Part shown: one piece after another, positions 11,768-24,900 of the stretch
Numbering within the stretch: position 1 is the stretch's first letter
Layout of the letters: every line of letters begins with the position of its first letter
From: Paraphysomonas bandaiensis
Lineage: Eukaryota > Chrysophyceae
Direction: 5' to 3'
Assembly: GCA_965644295.1 (NCBI GenBank)
Contig: CBFFRP010000405.1
Span: 124,001-188,000, forward strand
Length of the DNA: 64,000 nucleotides
Translations under genes and position numbers: made by a program
Notes under the pieces: generated by a model
What the model was told of the DNA's origin: nothing
Databases searched by the model: none
The model's input: only the letters and a program-made list of their open reading frames with translations

Positions 11768-11890
11768 GACTGTATACCAGTATGTACTCGAAACCAGTGG
11801 TACAACACACACACATATTCTGCGTACCATATACTGCTGTATACCATATACAGTATACCGCTATACGGTATACTCAATATGTATATATGT
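11768..11890. promoter_or_regulatory. GTATAC-rich block upstream of the bL17 gene
   Basis: Contains GTATACCAG, ATACAGTATACCGCTATACG and GGTATACTC within about 120 bases. The same kind of sequence occurs near other gene starts in the window. Function inferred from position only. Confidence 0.35.
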
Positions 11891-12065
11891 ACATACTACG
11901 ATACTTGCAGTGGACCTCCCTACACTGTACGATCGTAGTATGTCTGCACGGTATTCGTATAATGGTCGAGTCTATCGATGTCCGCGCAATAATATCACTG
12001 GAGTAAAATAAACACTTGCTGATTGTGTAGTTGTACTTAGAGGGTTACTCGGAGGATTTAAGAAA

Positions 12066-12729
12066 ATGAGAAAGCGAATCACTTTTCGCCAGCTGAACAT
12101 GCGAACCAAGCACAGATGGGCCGTGCTGAGGTACTGATGGAGTGGTTAAGTAGACTTGAGCTCACTGTGTATTGATTGCTTTCAGAAATATGGTCACATC
12201 GTTGATATATCATGAACGAATAATGACCACCACTGCTCGGGCTAAGGAACTGCGAAGAGTTGCAGAGAACATGGTTACTTATGCTAAGAATGGTATTTTT
12301 TGCGTGTTGTTTCTGAGATGCTCGTGTAACACCACAGCAGGCGACCTTCACAACCGACGCCTGGCAGCGCGCGTTGTCAGAGAGAGGGCTGCAGTGGTTA
12401 AGTTGTTTGAAATTCTTGGCCCTCGCTACAAGTACGACTATGACTGTTCATTGACAGGAAGATATTTAATTTGCGTTTCTAGGGATAGACCCGGGGGTTA
12501 TACGAGAGTTATGAAGCTCGGACAGGCGAGACGAGGGGACTCCTCTGATATGTCTTTTATAGAGTTTGTCGACAGGTACGATAGCGTGTTGTTCCTAGTA
12601 TGTACTGGTTTGCTGACTTGCTCTGTGTTCCGCAGGGAAGGAGAGCTGCGCTCTGCCAAGCCCGTCCAAGCTTCTCGCAAACCATCACTCGACAGTGTAA
12701 AGGAAGAGTTGCTGGAAGAATTAGACTAA
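12066..12729 (+). CDS. Ribosomal protein bL17 (mitochondrial-type, MRPL17-like)
   Basis: Five exons: 12066-12130, 12186-12292, 12341-12431, 12483-12575 and 12636-12729, joined by GT-AG introns of 48-60 bases. The spliced product, about 150 residues, follows the bL17 plan: MRKRITFRQLNMRTKHRWAV, then NMVTSLIYHERIMTTTARAK with KELRRVAENMVTYAKNGDLH, VVKLFEILGPRYKDRPGGYT and RVMKLGQARRGDSSDMSFIE. bL17 sits near the exit of the large subunit of bacterial-type ribosomes, so in a eukaryote the product works in mitochondria or plastids. The C-terminal 30 residues (ending VKEELLEELD) extend past the bacterial protein. No clear targeting peptide is seen before the conserved start; basic N-terminal residues may serve instead. 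Every junction restores a conserved residue. Confidence 0.92.
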
Positions 12730-13651
12730 TCCGGTGCATCTGATTTGTTGGAATTAGATTGTCATAGTTCTACTGGAGGCATTGCCCGTTACTTGAAAGG
12801 AAAATGTAAGTATCATTGAAACATGAACGGAAAAGAAGTGACAGCACTGCGGTTAGTTATATAGTATATAATAAGTATGCCCAAGTTCGCGGGTGACTGC
12901 TATGTTATTTCTTTACACTGATAGCACACAAACGTCATATCAAAGTCTCATAGTTTCCACATACTCTGCAATGCTTAAGAACTTTAAGTATGAAAGATCC
13001 ACTTCCATCCCCCCCTGTTTTTTCACACAGCCAAAGATTTAGCATACCATTTGTAATTTTTACAGATCGATCTATGCATGTATGTTTTAGAAATAAAGTT
13101 ATGTAGCATAAGATGAAATAAAGATTGTAAGAGGATCTTTTTCGAAGTAAGGTAACTAAAGCCTAAAACTCTGATAGTCTATTAGTTGAAAGTTGAAATA
13201 GAAACAGAATCACTGCAAATTGCAATATTAATTAGCCGTAGTGAATGTCTTATTATCAATATTAATTACTCTTCACTTTCTCAGTCAATTAATCATTTAC
13301 AATCTTAAACAGTCGCGATCTTATACAGCCACCATATTTAATTTATCTACTATATTCGATTCCCCTTCATTTTACCCATGTAATGCAGAATACATTGCTT
13401 AACGTGTTCTTCACTAACGGTTATAAACCGAAAGTCAACTTGCATCTACGTCATAACCGTGGTAATAGAGTAACTCGTAACTCGTATGGACTGACTAATA
13501 ACGTTGGCTAAGTATAAGTGCCAGAGCAGCTGTGGATAGCAATATTATGAAAAGTAAAAATAATTAGTACATAAAATACAGTTTACTGAAGAGATAATGA
13601 AAACCATTTCTCTTTCCATACACCGAGTCCATTGCAACCGTTGCGTGATTG
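12730..13651. other. Intergenic, AT-rich, nothing recognised
   Basis: Lies between the convergent 3' ends of the bL17 and prolyl hydroxylase genes. No open frame, repeat family or RNA gene was recognised. Confidence 0.5.
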
Positions 13652-15186
13652 TTATTTTTTCTTCGGATCCCATATCCAAAAGTTAGCAAGCCACTTCTCT
13701 CCATCAGTTACAGGGAGGGCTGTATGCAATGCTAAATCATCTCCATTTCCATCCTCGAGGAGGTTATAAAATATAACAGCGGTGCCCTTGACTGGACGCA
13801 CCTTAAATCCACCTTTACCGTCGTCACCCTTAGGAAAAGCTGTTTCTCCACCGGCCCCTGGGTGAGACTGGGAAGTCAGGTATAGCAGTACCGTAATAAA
13901 TCGACTCTCTGGGTACCCACTTACACCCCAGTCATGATGGGCATCATACTTCTGTCTCCCAGTGTAATGCACCACCTGCATATCCTCCGCATTGTGGGAT
14001 GTGGTCAATATTTTTTCATCGAGGCCTATTACCATAGATATAAACAGATATATTAAGACTAGGAGCAATACAAACAACACACTGCATACCCAATACGTCC
14101 GCTACCCTGCGGGATATGGTGTCAGTGATAGGCGATGAGTGACGAGGTACCCAGGCATTCTTCGATGTCCTAGTGGAGCTTGATATAACTCCACCACCAT
14201 CAGGAGACCCCACTGTGCTCTCTCGCACTTTACTATGTGCCAGACGCACAATGGTCTCAGCCTCGAAATCACTGAGAAAGCTCTCCACTACGAACACACG
14301 TGGAGCAGAGGACACGCACTCCAGATCAAGTTCCATAGTGGCGTTACTCTGACACTCCCATGATTCTCCATCGCACTGCCTAATACGTAATCAAACAAGC
14401 GGCGAAAGCACAAAGCATCTCACTTACCAAGTACCCTGATGGGAAGAGACTCCGTGCACTTGGCCCACCACCTCACATGGCCACATGTTCAATACTGGAG
14501 GACTACGTGGTCCATCTGGCCCGAAATAATGCCGCCATCTCCGACCAGTTTTTTCCAAATATTTTGAAGAGTAATCCTCCTCCCGCTGCGTTTGTTTCAG
14601 CACATCTTCCGGTGCCGGGAACAACGGGTCCCACACTGGATACAGCACCTATATACCCATGCATTTATTAGCTCAGTTGCAGTATTTCAAAGTTAATCGC
14701 TTACTTGATCGGATTGTATGTGTACTCTAGCGACCTCGTCGGATTTGTTGCCACGGACTGTGAAGTAGAACACATGCCCGTTGTATGAGTTAGTCGTTGA
14801 CTCCTGTCCTGGAAGAAGTCGGCCCTGTGGCACCCCGTCCTAAGAGTGAACACAAATATGAATCACATACGTAACTTCCCAACATACCTTACCGCACCGT
14901 CGTCCCACCACATGTCTAGTGTACGTGATGACAGCGACCGAAACTTTGCAGCCACAGCTTCCGTTCGCTTATCTGGGGTACGAACAATAAAGGGATGGGG
15001 TCGCGATACAGTTGCCTTGTTCAGCGTAACAGTAGCAGCCCCCCTACTCATTGATGGCATATCTCGCTCTTGCTGATTCGGTAAATAGCCAAACATATAT
15101 ACACAAATCAGGGCGACATTCAGCACAATGAAAGTGAATGTCGACTTTCTATCGAAGTAAGGCAACCATAACTGCCGACCCTCCAT
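13652..15186 (-). CDS. Membrane-anchored prolyl 4-hydroxylase, 2-oxoglutarate/Fe(II) dioxygenase
   Basis: Five exons: 15186-14893, 14839-14705, 14648-14428, 14379-14090 and 14025-13652. Near the N-terminus is one hydrophobic segment (FTFIVLNVALICVYMFGYL), a signal anchor that would place the enzyme in the ER or Golgi. The catalytic domain at the C-terminus shows the iron ligands as HHDWG (H-x-D) and LALHTALPV, with the 2-oxoglutarate-binding lysine in GEKWLANFWIW; SSTRTSKNAWVP is the usual P4H segment ahead of the core. Exon 2 carries NSYNGHVFYFTVRG, which resembles the small beta-domain fused to some P4Hs. Such enzymes hydroxylate prolines of collagen-like or cell-wall glycoproteins. I chose the Met at 15186 because it lies shortly before the anchor; a Met at 15249 is also in frame. 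Confidence 0.88.
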
Positions 15187-15614
15187 ACTGCTGACAGATA
15201 TACCACTCAGGTCGTAACGATTCAATATATAAACACAGATCAGATGCACTTGACCTTGACGACTAAGATTGAATCGAGGTGCTACCGTAGAGCCTGATCA
15301 TGTGGATTGATTGGTGCGTTCACAAGACACCACTTCAAGTGCTGCGTTGTTGCCTCCTGCTGTACTGTTGCTTGTACTCTGGTACTGTATACGTATACCG
15401 GTATACCGCGTATACAGTGTCCAGCTATTTGGCACTTTCCTGAGATACCGACTGAAAAGAATATACACCTCTCTAAGATACGGTGGAGGTGCTTGAAGAG
15501 CGATATGTGATCGCATGACTCCGTATACAGAGACCAGCCAGTCACCTGTGTGTGTATGTATAGGCGACAGTCGACACTCTTAATCGCTTGACTTTGACAT
15601 ACACTGCTATCAAC
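15187..15614. promoter_or_regulatory. Divergent promoter region between prolyl hydroxylase and cathepsin B genes
   Basis: Carries GTATACGTATACCGGTATAC and CGCGTATACAG around 15386-15417, a nearly perfect palindrome midway between two divergent gene starts. This is the clearest example of the GTATAC motif seen near gene starts here. Confidence 0.45.
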
Positions 15615-16707
15615 ATGATCTACTCTGTGCTCGCTCTTTCCACCATCGCCCTTGGTGCCTCTACATCTCTTGATCTGAGTGCTCCTGCTGTGAGGCCCTC
15701 TATGATCGAAGAGATTAACTCGATGAGAACCACATGGAAGGCCGCTCTGCCAGTACGCTTCCAGAACGCTACTATCGGTGACGTTAAGAAGCAGCTGGGC
15801 ACTATTCTTCCAGGGGAAGAGGGATATCTTGCTCCTGAGACTGTGAAGACTTCCTTTAAGTCATCTGCAGATATTCCCACTGAGTTTGATGTGCGCACTA
15901 ACTGGCCGGAGTGTGCGGCTATTACTGGACGTGTTCGCGACCAGTCTAACTGTGGTTCATGGTATGTTTTGAACATTTTCGTTGCATGCATTTGACGTTT
16001 CATGCAGCTGGGCATTTGGTTCCACTGAGGCGTACAATGACCGCTACTGCATCAAGACTGGTGATGCCAACACTGTTTTTTCTGCGGAAGATACTCTAGC
16101 CTGTTGTACCGGCATTTCCTGTGGCTTCTCTATGGGGTGCAATGGAGGACAGCCATCAGGTGCCTGGAGATACTTTACCACTAATGGCGTTCCCACTGGA
16201 GGTGACTGGGAGGATGTTGGCACTGGCACCACTTGCAAGCCCTACCGTATGCAGTCATGTGCCCATCACGTTGACCCTGTGCCTGAGGGAATGGTGTCAT
16301 GTGAAGACGTAGAGAGCTACAGCACCCCTAAATGCCAGGACACTTGTACGGAAGAGGCTTACGGAACCGCTTACAGCAAGGATAAGCATATGGCCTCTAC
16401 ACACTACTCAGTCAAGGGCGTTGAAAATATGCAGAGGGAGTTGATGGAGTTAGGAACACTCTCTGTCTCAATGACCGTCTATGAGGATTTCGAGGCATAT
16501 ACCTCCGGTGTATACCAGCACGTTTCTGGCCGCAATCTGGGTGGCCACGCCATCAAGATGGTCGGTTGGGGCGTCGATAATGGTGTTCCGTACTGGACCT
16601 GTGTGAATAGCTGGAACGACTCGTGGGGTGAGAACGGACAGTTCCGTATCTTGAGGGGCTCAGACGAATGTGGTATTGAGAGTGGTGTTGTTGCTGGTGA
16701 GCCTTAG
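15615..16707 (+). CDS. Cathepsin B-like cysteine protease (peptidase family C1A)
   Basis: Two exons, 15615-15961 and 16008-16707, about 348 residues. The protein begins with a signal peptide (MIYSVLALSTIALGAS), a propeptide, then the mature papain-fold domain from about IPTEFDVRTNWPECA. Active-site residues are complete: the oxyanion Gln and nucleophile Cys in DQSNCGSCWAFG (the intron splits the Cys codon), the His in GGHAIKMVGWG and the Asn in VNSWNDSWG. CKPYRMQSCAHHVDP corresponds to the cathepsin B occluding loop with its two histidines, so a dipeptidyl-carboxypeptidase activity is likely. It should act in lysosome-like vacuoles or be secreted. An upstream in-frame Met at 15588 would spoil the signal peptide, so I start at 15615. 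Confidence 0.95.
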
Positions 16708-17289
16708 ACTTTTTAAGCCATTGGCCTTGCTGGCATGTGAATATTACTGTCCGCTTCATTTACAATATTATGGTACATTAACACATCAACATGATGTTTG
16801 TATGCTGGAGATAAATTTATCGCTTCGACTTCTCTCCTTGAATAAGTATGCCTTTGGTGTATATTTGATATCAAGTAACGTTTGTAATTATCAGTTTTGA
16901 AGGTTGTTTCTTTCAAATTAATATAATACAGTCGTTTATTTTGATCCTTTTCTCTTTGGATTTTACTTTTCACCGCGTGGTGTAATCATGAATTAAGTGG
17001 TTTTCTTTATTTTGTCTAAAATGTGCTTTTTATGCCCTGAATGGGTTCAACAGAAAGCATGTGTTCTCCCTAAGTTCTCGACAGATTGCTGAAGTGTTCG
17101 AAACAAATTCGAAGACAAGTCATGACGTAGTAGTGTTGCATGTTGCAGAGTCGCAAAGGACTTGTAAAACTGGCTATGCGCACTGGTGTGTTGTTATCTT
17201 TTTGGAAATACCCGTCTGTACAGTCTATGGCGTGGAGGAGATGGTTGGTTCCGGTCTGTTCTGAGGTGAATGTCTTGGGAGCTATATAT
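16708..17289. other. Intergenic 3' flank of cathepsin B, nothing recognised
   Basis: AT-rich sequence without a supported gene or repeat. Confidence 0.5.
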
Positions 17290-17830
17290 TATATATGAAA
17301 GTCTTATTAACAATAGACGTCGAGAATCGGCACCATATAAGTAGCTAAAATAAAACTAGTCAAGATAGACAGACTACTATCTGTAACTAATAACAAACTA
17401 GTACAAATTCTCCTATCCTACTACAATATAGCAAGAGTATATTGCGATATATTGTTCCGTAGCCCTGTACTATATATAACGCTACGAAAGCTGCTTGTGC
17501 GTCCCTCCACAAGCACCAAGGTGCGACCACTTCTTGTATAAGATGCAGAATTTCTCTATGAACATGAGTCCTTGAAGTACAGATGGGGTTAGTCAGAGAG
17601 ACATCCCTTCGGGTAGGGCTCTGCAGGACTTCGTGGAGGCACAGGATTCTGAATTAGTGAGTCGAGTGCACCTGCTGGCAAACAAGATGGGCGACGGGGT
17701 GGATTGGAACACCGTCGTGTCTGGAGATGGCTCGGGCCCAAGTTGGGCCTGGAGCAGAGAAGTAGCTGGTGGAGTGCACCGTGGCGTTTCCAATTGTGCA
17801 GGGACTGCGCGAGAGAAACATGTACACTAT
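17290..17830 (-). mobile_element. 5'-truncated LINE-like retrotransposon tail, copy 3
   Basis: On the minus strand, a short coding remnant ends near 17599 with ALPEGMSL, comparable to the PKGRPPD and PKGRPPGNTQ ends of copies 1 and 2. The tail then gives the GCACCTTGGTGC hairpin, the GCTTGTGGAGGGACGCACAAGC hairpin (about 17491-17525) and ends in AGACTTTCATATAT at about 17291. Inside the tail, around 17433-17463, sits a hAT-like end (TATATTGTTCCGTAGCCCTG) that may be a later insertion or a remnant. Confidence 0.55.
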
Positions 17831-18034
17831 TTTAAGTCGCAATGTACTCATGAGCAATATATAAGTAATACCCCCAATTTGACTAGGTCGAATAATATTT
17901 CCTAAATACTGTTCCTCAGCCCTGGTAGATATAACATGTGTAAATGTTCATACTTCGAGAATAACATATTTCGCAGCAAAGGCATGATTCCGAATATTTC
18001 TCAGATATATTTCTCAGATATATTCTCAGATACG

Positions 18035-18790
18035 TTACGCTAAAGCAATCACTATTCCCGTAGATGCAATACCCTTAACAAATGGTTGTGTGGCACAAGG
18101 GACACTACTATGTAGACGTCTTCGGGCCTTGCCCCTGACGAATAAGCAGGCATCCGGGAATGAGCCCACCTTAAGAGCATCCGGGGTATTTGGCTGCCTG
18201 CTGAAGCAAGCATCTGAGCAGCTCACATTATGAACTCAAGAATCCTGAAGTCATCAGATGTCAGGTATATCAACACTCTGATCGCTCACTGCGTTTGCTT
18301 TGAGCGATAGAGCAAAAGTGGTTGCTCTGTGGTGCTTGCAATGACGTACAAGTAGCTTCGTTGTTGGAATACGTATGGTTCTCTAAGATAGTACTGTAGA
18401 ATACGTTAAATACAATGTGAAAACAGTAAGACGTAGTCAAAGATACTATATAGCTATAACTGTGAAACTGAAGTATTGTACCATGACGATTCAAGATACG
18501 GAAGTGGAGCAGTGGTTGATATTTGATATGAACAAAATAAATTATCATGTTGTTGACATGTCTTACATGACAACACACACAATTGTGTATGCAATTATAA
18601 TAAAGAGTCTATCCAGTTTAATTACTATAAACTTTTCTTAACGATCATAACAGTTAAAATGACCAATAGTCAGTATTCGTAGCGTTAAATAGTAGGATAT
18701 CAGAGTTAAGCACGAATTAGTTAAATCCCAATGCTATATTAGTTCTGACTCTTAAGCGCCTATTGCTAATAAGGCATTACTGCTTCTATT
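18035..18790 (+). mobile_element. LINE-like retrotransposon tail, copy 4, interrupted by a 315-bp insertion
   Basis: 18060-18360 and 18676-18780 together match the minus strand of 31915-32320: shared phrases include AATCCTGAAGTCATCAGATG, GAGCGATAGAGC, GTGGTTGCTCTGTGGTGCTT and AAATAGTAGGATAT. Relative to that copy, 18361-18675 is extra and is bounded by TTCG on both sides (18357-18360 and 18676-18679). The end near 18755, CGCCTATTGCTAATAAG, is the common tail motif of the family. Confidence 0.6.
18361..18675. mobile_element. 315-bp insertion of unknown type
   Basis: Absent from the related copy at 31915-32320 and flanked by a 4-bp repeat TTCG. No clear inverted ends or coding frame, so the kind of element is unknown. 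Confidence 0.4.
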
Positions 18791-18928
18791 CTCATAACCT
18801 GATTTATTACAAATACGCAAACCAAATCCTAGTAGTGACTACAGTAAAGCGTACTGCAAAAGCAATTAAGAGAAGAATCCGCTGCACTTCATCAATTATT
18901 ATATAAAGGTTATTTCCAACTGAGCACA

Positions 18929-21900
18929 CTATTCCACAATACTCCAAGATTTATTTGCCAGGTTGCACGGCTTTATGTCACCATCGTCATACGCGATGGT
19001 GTGCATGCCGCTGTCAACACTATATTTCGTGATAGTCCCAAGGAACTCTCTATCAACCCATCGAATCCTAATTTTTTTTCCTATGAGTTCCACTGGGTCG
19101 TCGTCGCTGTCATACCCAGAGCCTTGCCAATGACCAGCAGACTTCACAGATGGGGAGTTACCCGAAAAAAGTGCACGGAGAGCAGATAGATTAGCAGTAG
19201 CGGTGGCTGCGGCAGATGGACCAGTCGTTGCTGCTCCAGCTCCGCTGTATCCCCCCTGCGCATGAGACCCAGAATTCGCTGTCCTCCGCATCTTGGAGAG
19301 GAAACTACCATGAGGATAGCCACCAGTTCGCCGGCTGTTCAGCCAGGAGTCCAGCCAACGCAGTCGGTCACTGTTCTGTGTAACCCACTGCCGCGCTAAC
19401 ATACAGTGTTTACATATACGTATAAGCATTGTAGCGCAGGTCTCCGTCGCCAATACGTATTGGTAACTAGCCTGCGCAGTATATTGACACCACACACTTA
19501 CAAGCCTCGCAAAGAACTGACCTTCATCTCGTCTGTCACTGCTCTCATTACTTCACCTACTCTCCACTCACGGATGCCGTCGTCTACCTCGCACAACAAC
19601 ATTGCTCCGCGCATAGGGATCTTCATGGCTGTACCATCTTCCTTCTTCATGTAGTTTACAATGGTGTCAATATAAGTCTAAAGAAATAAGTAATGGAAAT
19701 GACGAGAAAACTATGCGTCAACTCACATTCGTATTAGTTTTGGAATTATAAACTGTATACTTCACTATCGGAAACACAAACTTCTTTCTATCTGGTCCTT
19801 TCACTGTCCGCAATAGCCTATACAACAAGATGTCGCGGTCACGGTAAAAAGGATATGGCACAATCTGAGGGTCACTTGCCTGTAAATGAATACAGCACTC
19901 TCAATCATGCTTTGGGCCTCTGGACTGAGGACTGCTTGTGATCCGTCCACAGGAACAGAAGCCTCTCCATCGGATGCTGATGGGATGTGAAGCTTGTCAC
20001 TACTCTCTGGTGTCTGGTTATCACATGAGATCGAATCTGAGGACGGCACGTTTGGAAGTAGTGCTGCCACTGCCTTGAGAAGGGATCTCCAGTCTGGAAA
20101 AGTATAGCCATCTGTCATTGTCCGAGATTTGTGATTTCCAGCCTCTACGCCCCCCACAAGTGTGGGATACGGGGTATCATGAGCAAGAAACAAGGACACA
20201 AGACACGCAATGTAATTTCTTGACTGCATTATGGATCTACATCTCTCAGAGTGCTTCGCGAGAACAGAAATGGGGGAGAAAAATACACTTATGTTTCGCC
20301 ATTGCAACTGCGCATCACGGAGCAATTGTATAAGCTGTGACGCCAGTTCTAGCGAGAGGGTAGAACCATCCTCCACGCCGTCGTCGTCGCTGGACACAAC
20401 GCCGCTGTAATCCGTTGCGTCGCTGTGCAATACGACCTCCATTGCTACAAGAATGACCTTCATGATTGACGAACGCACGTCCCCGTCATCGATATCCAGT
20501 AAGAGACCTTTCAGTAGATTTGTGACACGAGCTCTGGAATGAATAGGCTCAGATTCATCCGAAGATGAAGATGTGACACTCTCTGCAGATGACACTGAGT
20601 GAGTGGGAGTAACTAACTTGGTTTGACGCCGACAGAGCATTCCGAGAAGATGGAAAGCACAGGCAGGATTTCGACGAAGAAGTTTATCCATTATCCAGGC
20701 ACACCACTGAGCAACATACTCCCGTTCCCTGGCCTGCGCGAGAGTACCGAAAGTAAAGCTAACAGCACACTCCAACAAGCTACAGTCGATCTCTCTACTA
20801 TGTCCAACATAACCTGAGCGCTGAATCAACTCACCAGTAAATTTATAGTAACGCGCATTGAAAATACTTTTTGTACGCCAGAAAGACTCATTGTCTTTGC
20901 GAATCAAGTCCACTACAGCAGCAGAAGTAGATTCCGCAGTTGAGTCCGCAGATTCTGACTCGCTAGACACGTGTTTAGAAGGGCGTATTTTCTTATCGTA
21001 GACTAACATAAAAGCGTTTCGTGCCTTCTCTTGCAACTTCGCGTTGTTCACAGTCGTTCCGCCCCTGGAGCCTGCAGATGTATTGCCGCTACCTCTCCAT
21101 ACTTCCTCGCCACCAAAGCACTCGTCTTCTAGGTCATCGATGTCAAACTCCGACACAAAACTATCGTTGAACTCAAACCAGGAGGGTTCACTGCGAGTGT
21201 TGCGATTAGATTTGCCATGAATACTTGACCGCTCCTTAATGTACGAGTAATAGTGGCCGCTGTGGGCAGTACCAACATGGACAACAACTCCGGCCAATTC
21301 ATATATATAGTCAGACCTGTCTACCGAATCTCTGTCACCACCACATCCTTCGTCTTCTCCACGTGCAGAAACCTCGTCCCCTTCGTCACGACCTTCTACT
21401 GTATACGGAAACATATCTAACTCCAACGGAAACGTGAATCGTTCGTTAATTTTTATTTGCTGCATAGTTTCAAAATCGAATTCAAAACGCTTGAGGTGTA
21501 TTATAAGGTGCCGCGGCAACGAACGAATGCTGACCCTTTTCACAGTGGGAAGAGATTCCTTAGTGACTTTCTTACCCCCATCATTCTCGTGGGACGTTTC
21601 CCAAGTATAATCCACAGTCTCCCCTTCGATAAAACTTGCCAGTCCATCTTCTAGCGTATTTCTGCCTTGTCCTACTGACACTGAGAGCATAAAAAAAGGC
21701 TCAGCCCTTTCCGATCTTTTCCCACCTTCCGCCAGAAGTTCGTTGCAAAACATCCCGCCAAATGTATCTTTGAGGAGTGCTTCTCCTCGAGACGACATTA
21801 AGCATCCCTCAACTTGCTGGAAGAAATTAGATAGAAATTCTGATGCATCTTGTTGAACATTTACATCTGTTGGTTGACCTTCGTAATCTTTAAAGGATGC

Positions 21901-24900
21901 GCTGAAACCCGTGGGATCCACGAAGGCTTTGTCACTTTCCTGCAGATATGCAAACAAAAGTTGCAGTTGAAACAACATATTCTCCGCAGCTTCACTGGAG
22001 TCCATTGACGCAATATCAACATCAGTATCTGCACCGAGTATACCGTTTCTGAACTCCGGCACCATAAATAGCTGTTGCAATGTACTATTCATGTAACATA
22101 TGCAACTCGGATTGTAGAGGCCACAATATCCAGTTTTACTCTTCGGAATAAGTACATCCTTCCCATGTCGCTTGAGAGACTTATTGGCACCAACCTTCCT
22201 GGTGTGGGAAGACCTTGTTTCATCCCAGTGTGCCATCGAGTGATGGGGCAGTACAAGACGTAGAACTTGTTGCATATTATCAACGCACCCTCGACAAAGC
22301 TCATTTAACAGCGAAAATGCCATATCTCTGCTACGCAATGTTTTGCACTTCGGGAGCGGGGCTTGGGAAGACCGCATCACAACAGAGAGGTCATCACGCT
22401 GACCGGTCAAGAACAGACAATCTCGAAATATTTGCAGCACCAAGCCCTTATCGACACCGATAATACGTTTTATTTCTTCTGCTGATCCAGTCAACAATAA
22501 CGCCTCTAGAAACGATTTGAACAAAAGCATAATACCCTGCAGGAGCTTGTCTTCATCGTCTTCTTCCTCCGACAGCTCGCGGGAGGGATGCATTGTTACC
22601 ATGTCGCACAACTCAAACGCAAATGATTTCAAATCAAGATTGTCAAACAGATCTATGCTTTCCCTCATAGAAGAAATTCGAATCAACTCAGAAAAGAGAA
22701 AAAAGTATTCTGTGGGTTCAACTATGCCATCTGGTTCATCTGATGGGAGAGTAACGGCTGATGCAACTTCAGGGAGAAACTCATGTAGTGCCCGTAAAAT
22801 TCCCGCATATAAACCAGAATCGCCTACCGCAACCGCTGCATTGCACAACTGAATTAACCCTTTGCTCATCATATCTCTCACAGTCCCATCAGCACATTCA
22901 ATTAAAGATACATGTAGCATATCAGACAGACTCCCATCGGCCTTCAAACCGTCCAAAGCGTTGGGAAGACGCTCAGCGAGTGACGCCACCAAGGAAAGGC
23001 CATATTGCACAATCAGAGCTGCATGATTAATTCTCCCCACAGAGTCCCCATCGTTATCCTCTTCGTCATCCAGCGACTCCTTGCGTCTGTCCGGCGCAGC
23101 CACAGCCGCTGAGGTATTCTTCGCAGCACTACTGAAATATTGCTCAAATCTTGCGACCCGACTAAGCTTACGGCGCCTCTTTGCAACAGCACTGTGATTC
23201 GGGACCTCTCCATCAAAACTACTAGAACTCCGACGCCTCATCACCACAGGGTCCAGCATCAATTCGGCACCATCACTTCCAAACCACCCCCCGCGTGCAG
23301 ACACGCTAGTCACAACTTGCACCGTGCGCATTAATTTTGTCACGACATCTGCTGCAGACCGAGATCCAAATAATTCGTTTGTGTTTATTAATCCGCTCAA
23401 ACGGCAGGAGAGAGACTCATCACTTCCACACTTGTCACTGTTGACAAGCTGGGCAAGAAGCTGCAGTTGCAGAGCTAAGCAGAGTTCTTTTTGCAGCAGA
23501 CTTGTACTGACTTCGCTTGTAGAAATATCCCTGGCCTCTTCCTCAACATCAACAGCGAGAGCAAGTTCAAGTAAATAATGAGGGCCACCAAGACGCACGA
23601 ATGACTCTCCCCACTTGATTGCCTCCGCCTTTTCTTTAGCCGAGGAAAATTCATTACTTAGGGGGTCTAAAAGTGTCGATATAATCTTCAGCTTGTACTG
23701 CTGTCGCAGAATACCTCCTTCACTCAACAGTGACTCCCATGACACGGCCGTTGAGCCATCTACCGCTCCGCCAAGAGACTTCATTTCTGCCAAGAGATCA
23801 CTATTGATAGGCAGGAGGTCTAACAGATCCCAAGCACTCTGCGAAACTTCAACAGATTCATCGGAGAGGATCTCGAACATCAGCAAGAGGTGAGTTTTAC
23901 TATCAGATAGGACCTTTCGTGGGTACATCTGATCGCTGTCGGGGTCTTCGGCAAGAGTCATGGCAGGACAAGTGGGTTTGCACTGAAGAGTATCATCTGT
24001 TGGAGAGCGGAGGATAACAACATCAATAAATGAGTTGACACCTGTAGCTTCGGCCATCTGGTCATCCTGCTCGAAAGTGAGGATTGTTCTACTACTATTT
24101 ACGAGACGTAGCAGACGTGGAGACACTTTAAAGTCGCGAGCGATACGTGCACGTAAAGCCCCGATGGTGACAGTACCTTTCTTGAAAAGATAAACCACGC
24201 TCTGATTAGCGGGTGCACTTGCCCCTTCTCTCTTCCAGAACACTGTCAGACGGAATACCCCAGTGCCCGTCAGAGACGAAGTCCCATAGCTAGTAGTTGA
24301 TGAAGTGTAATGTTGAAGATTAGCGCTAGTGGAGCAAATATCATCAAAAAAACGGCTCAGAATTTTTAATATTCTACTGATCTTGGTGTTAGTTGTGCTG
24401 GTGTGGTCGTTCATGGTAGCCATACTGTGAATTCTATTCATGCAGTATTTAGTAAACTGTATCCATGCTTTCTTTCTGTCAATCGCGGAAGCGTACTTAA
24501 TCTGTAGAGATATCAAGAAGTCAGCTGCTGTTTTCGCCACCGTCATACTATCCGTATAAAGATACGCTCTCATGAGGATGTCAAAACCAGCTAGGTCTGT
24601 AGATACCACATTCACAATAAAGTGTAATTTATTGTGAGCATACAATAACTTTTTCTGTCTACCGTTGACACTTCGAAATAATTTTTCAATTGCTGCGAAT
24701 CCTTGCACATCAAGGTGTGCCATATCATATCCCTCGGGAGGGTCAGATGCCCCTATTAGTCTCGTGAATAAGCCATCAACTGCATCATCAGTAAGGCATT
24801 TTCTACTTGCTGTCGTGGTTAACTTCGACGATGACCCGTAGTAATTATAGTATGTGGTGTTAGTAGTCGGTGCAGTCGTAGAGTCATCCATTAATGCCGA

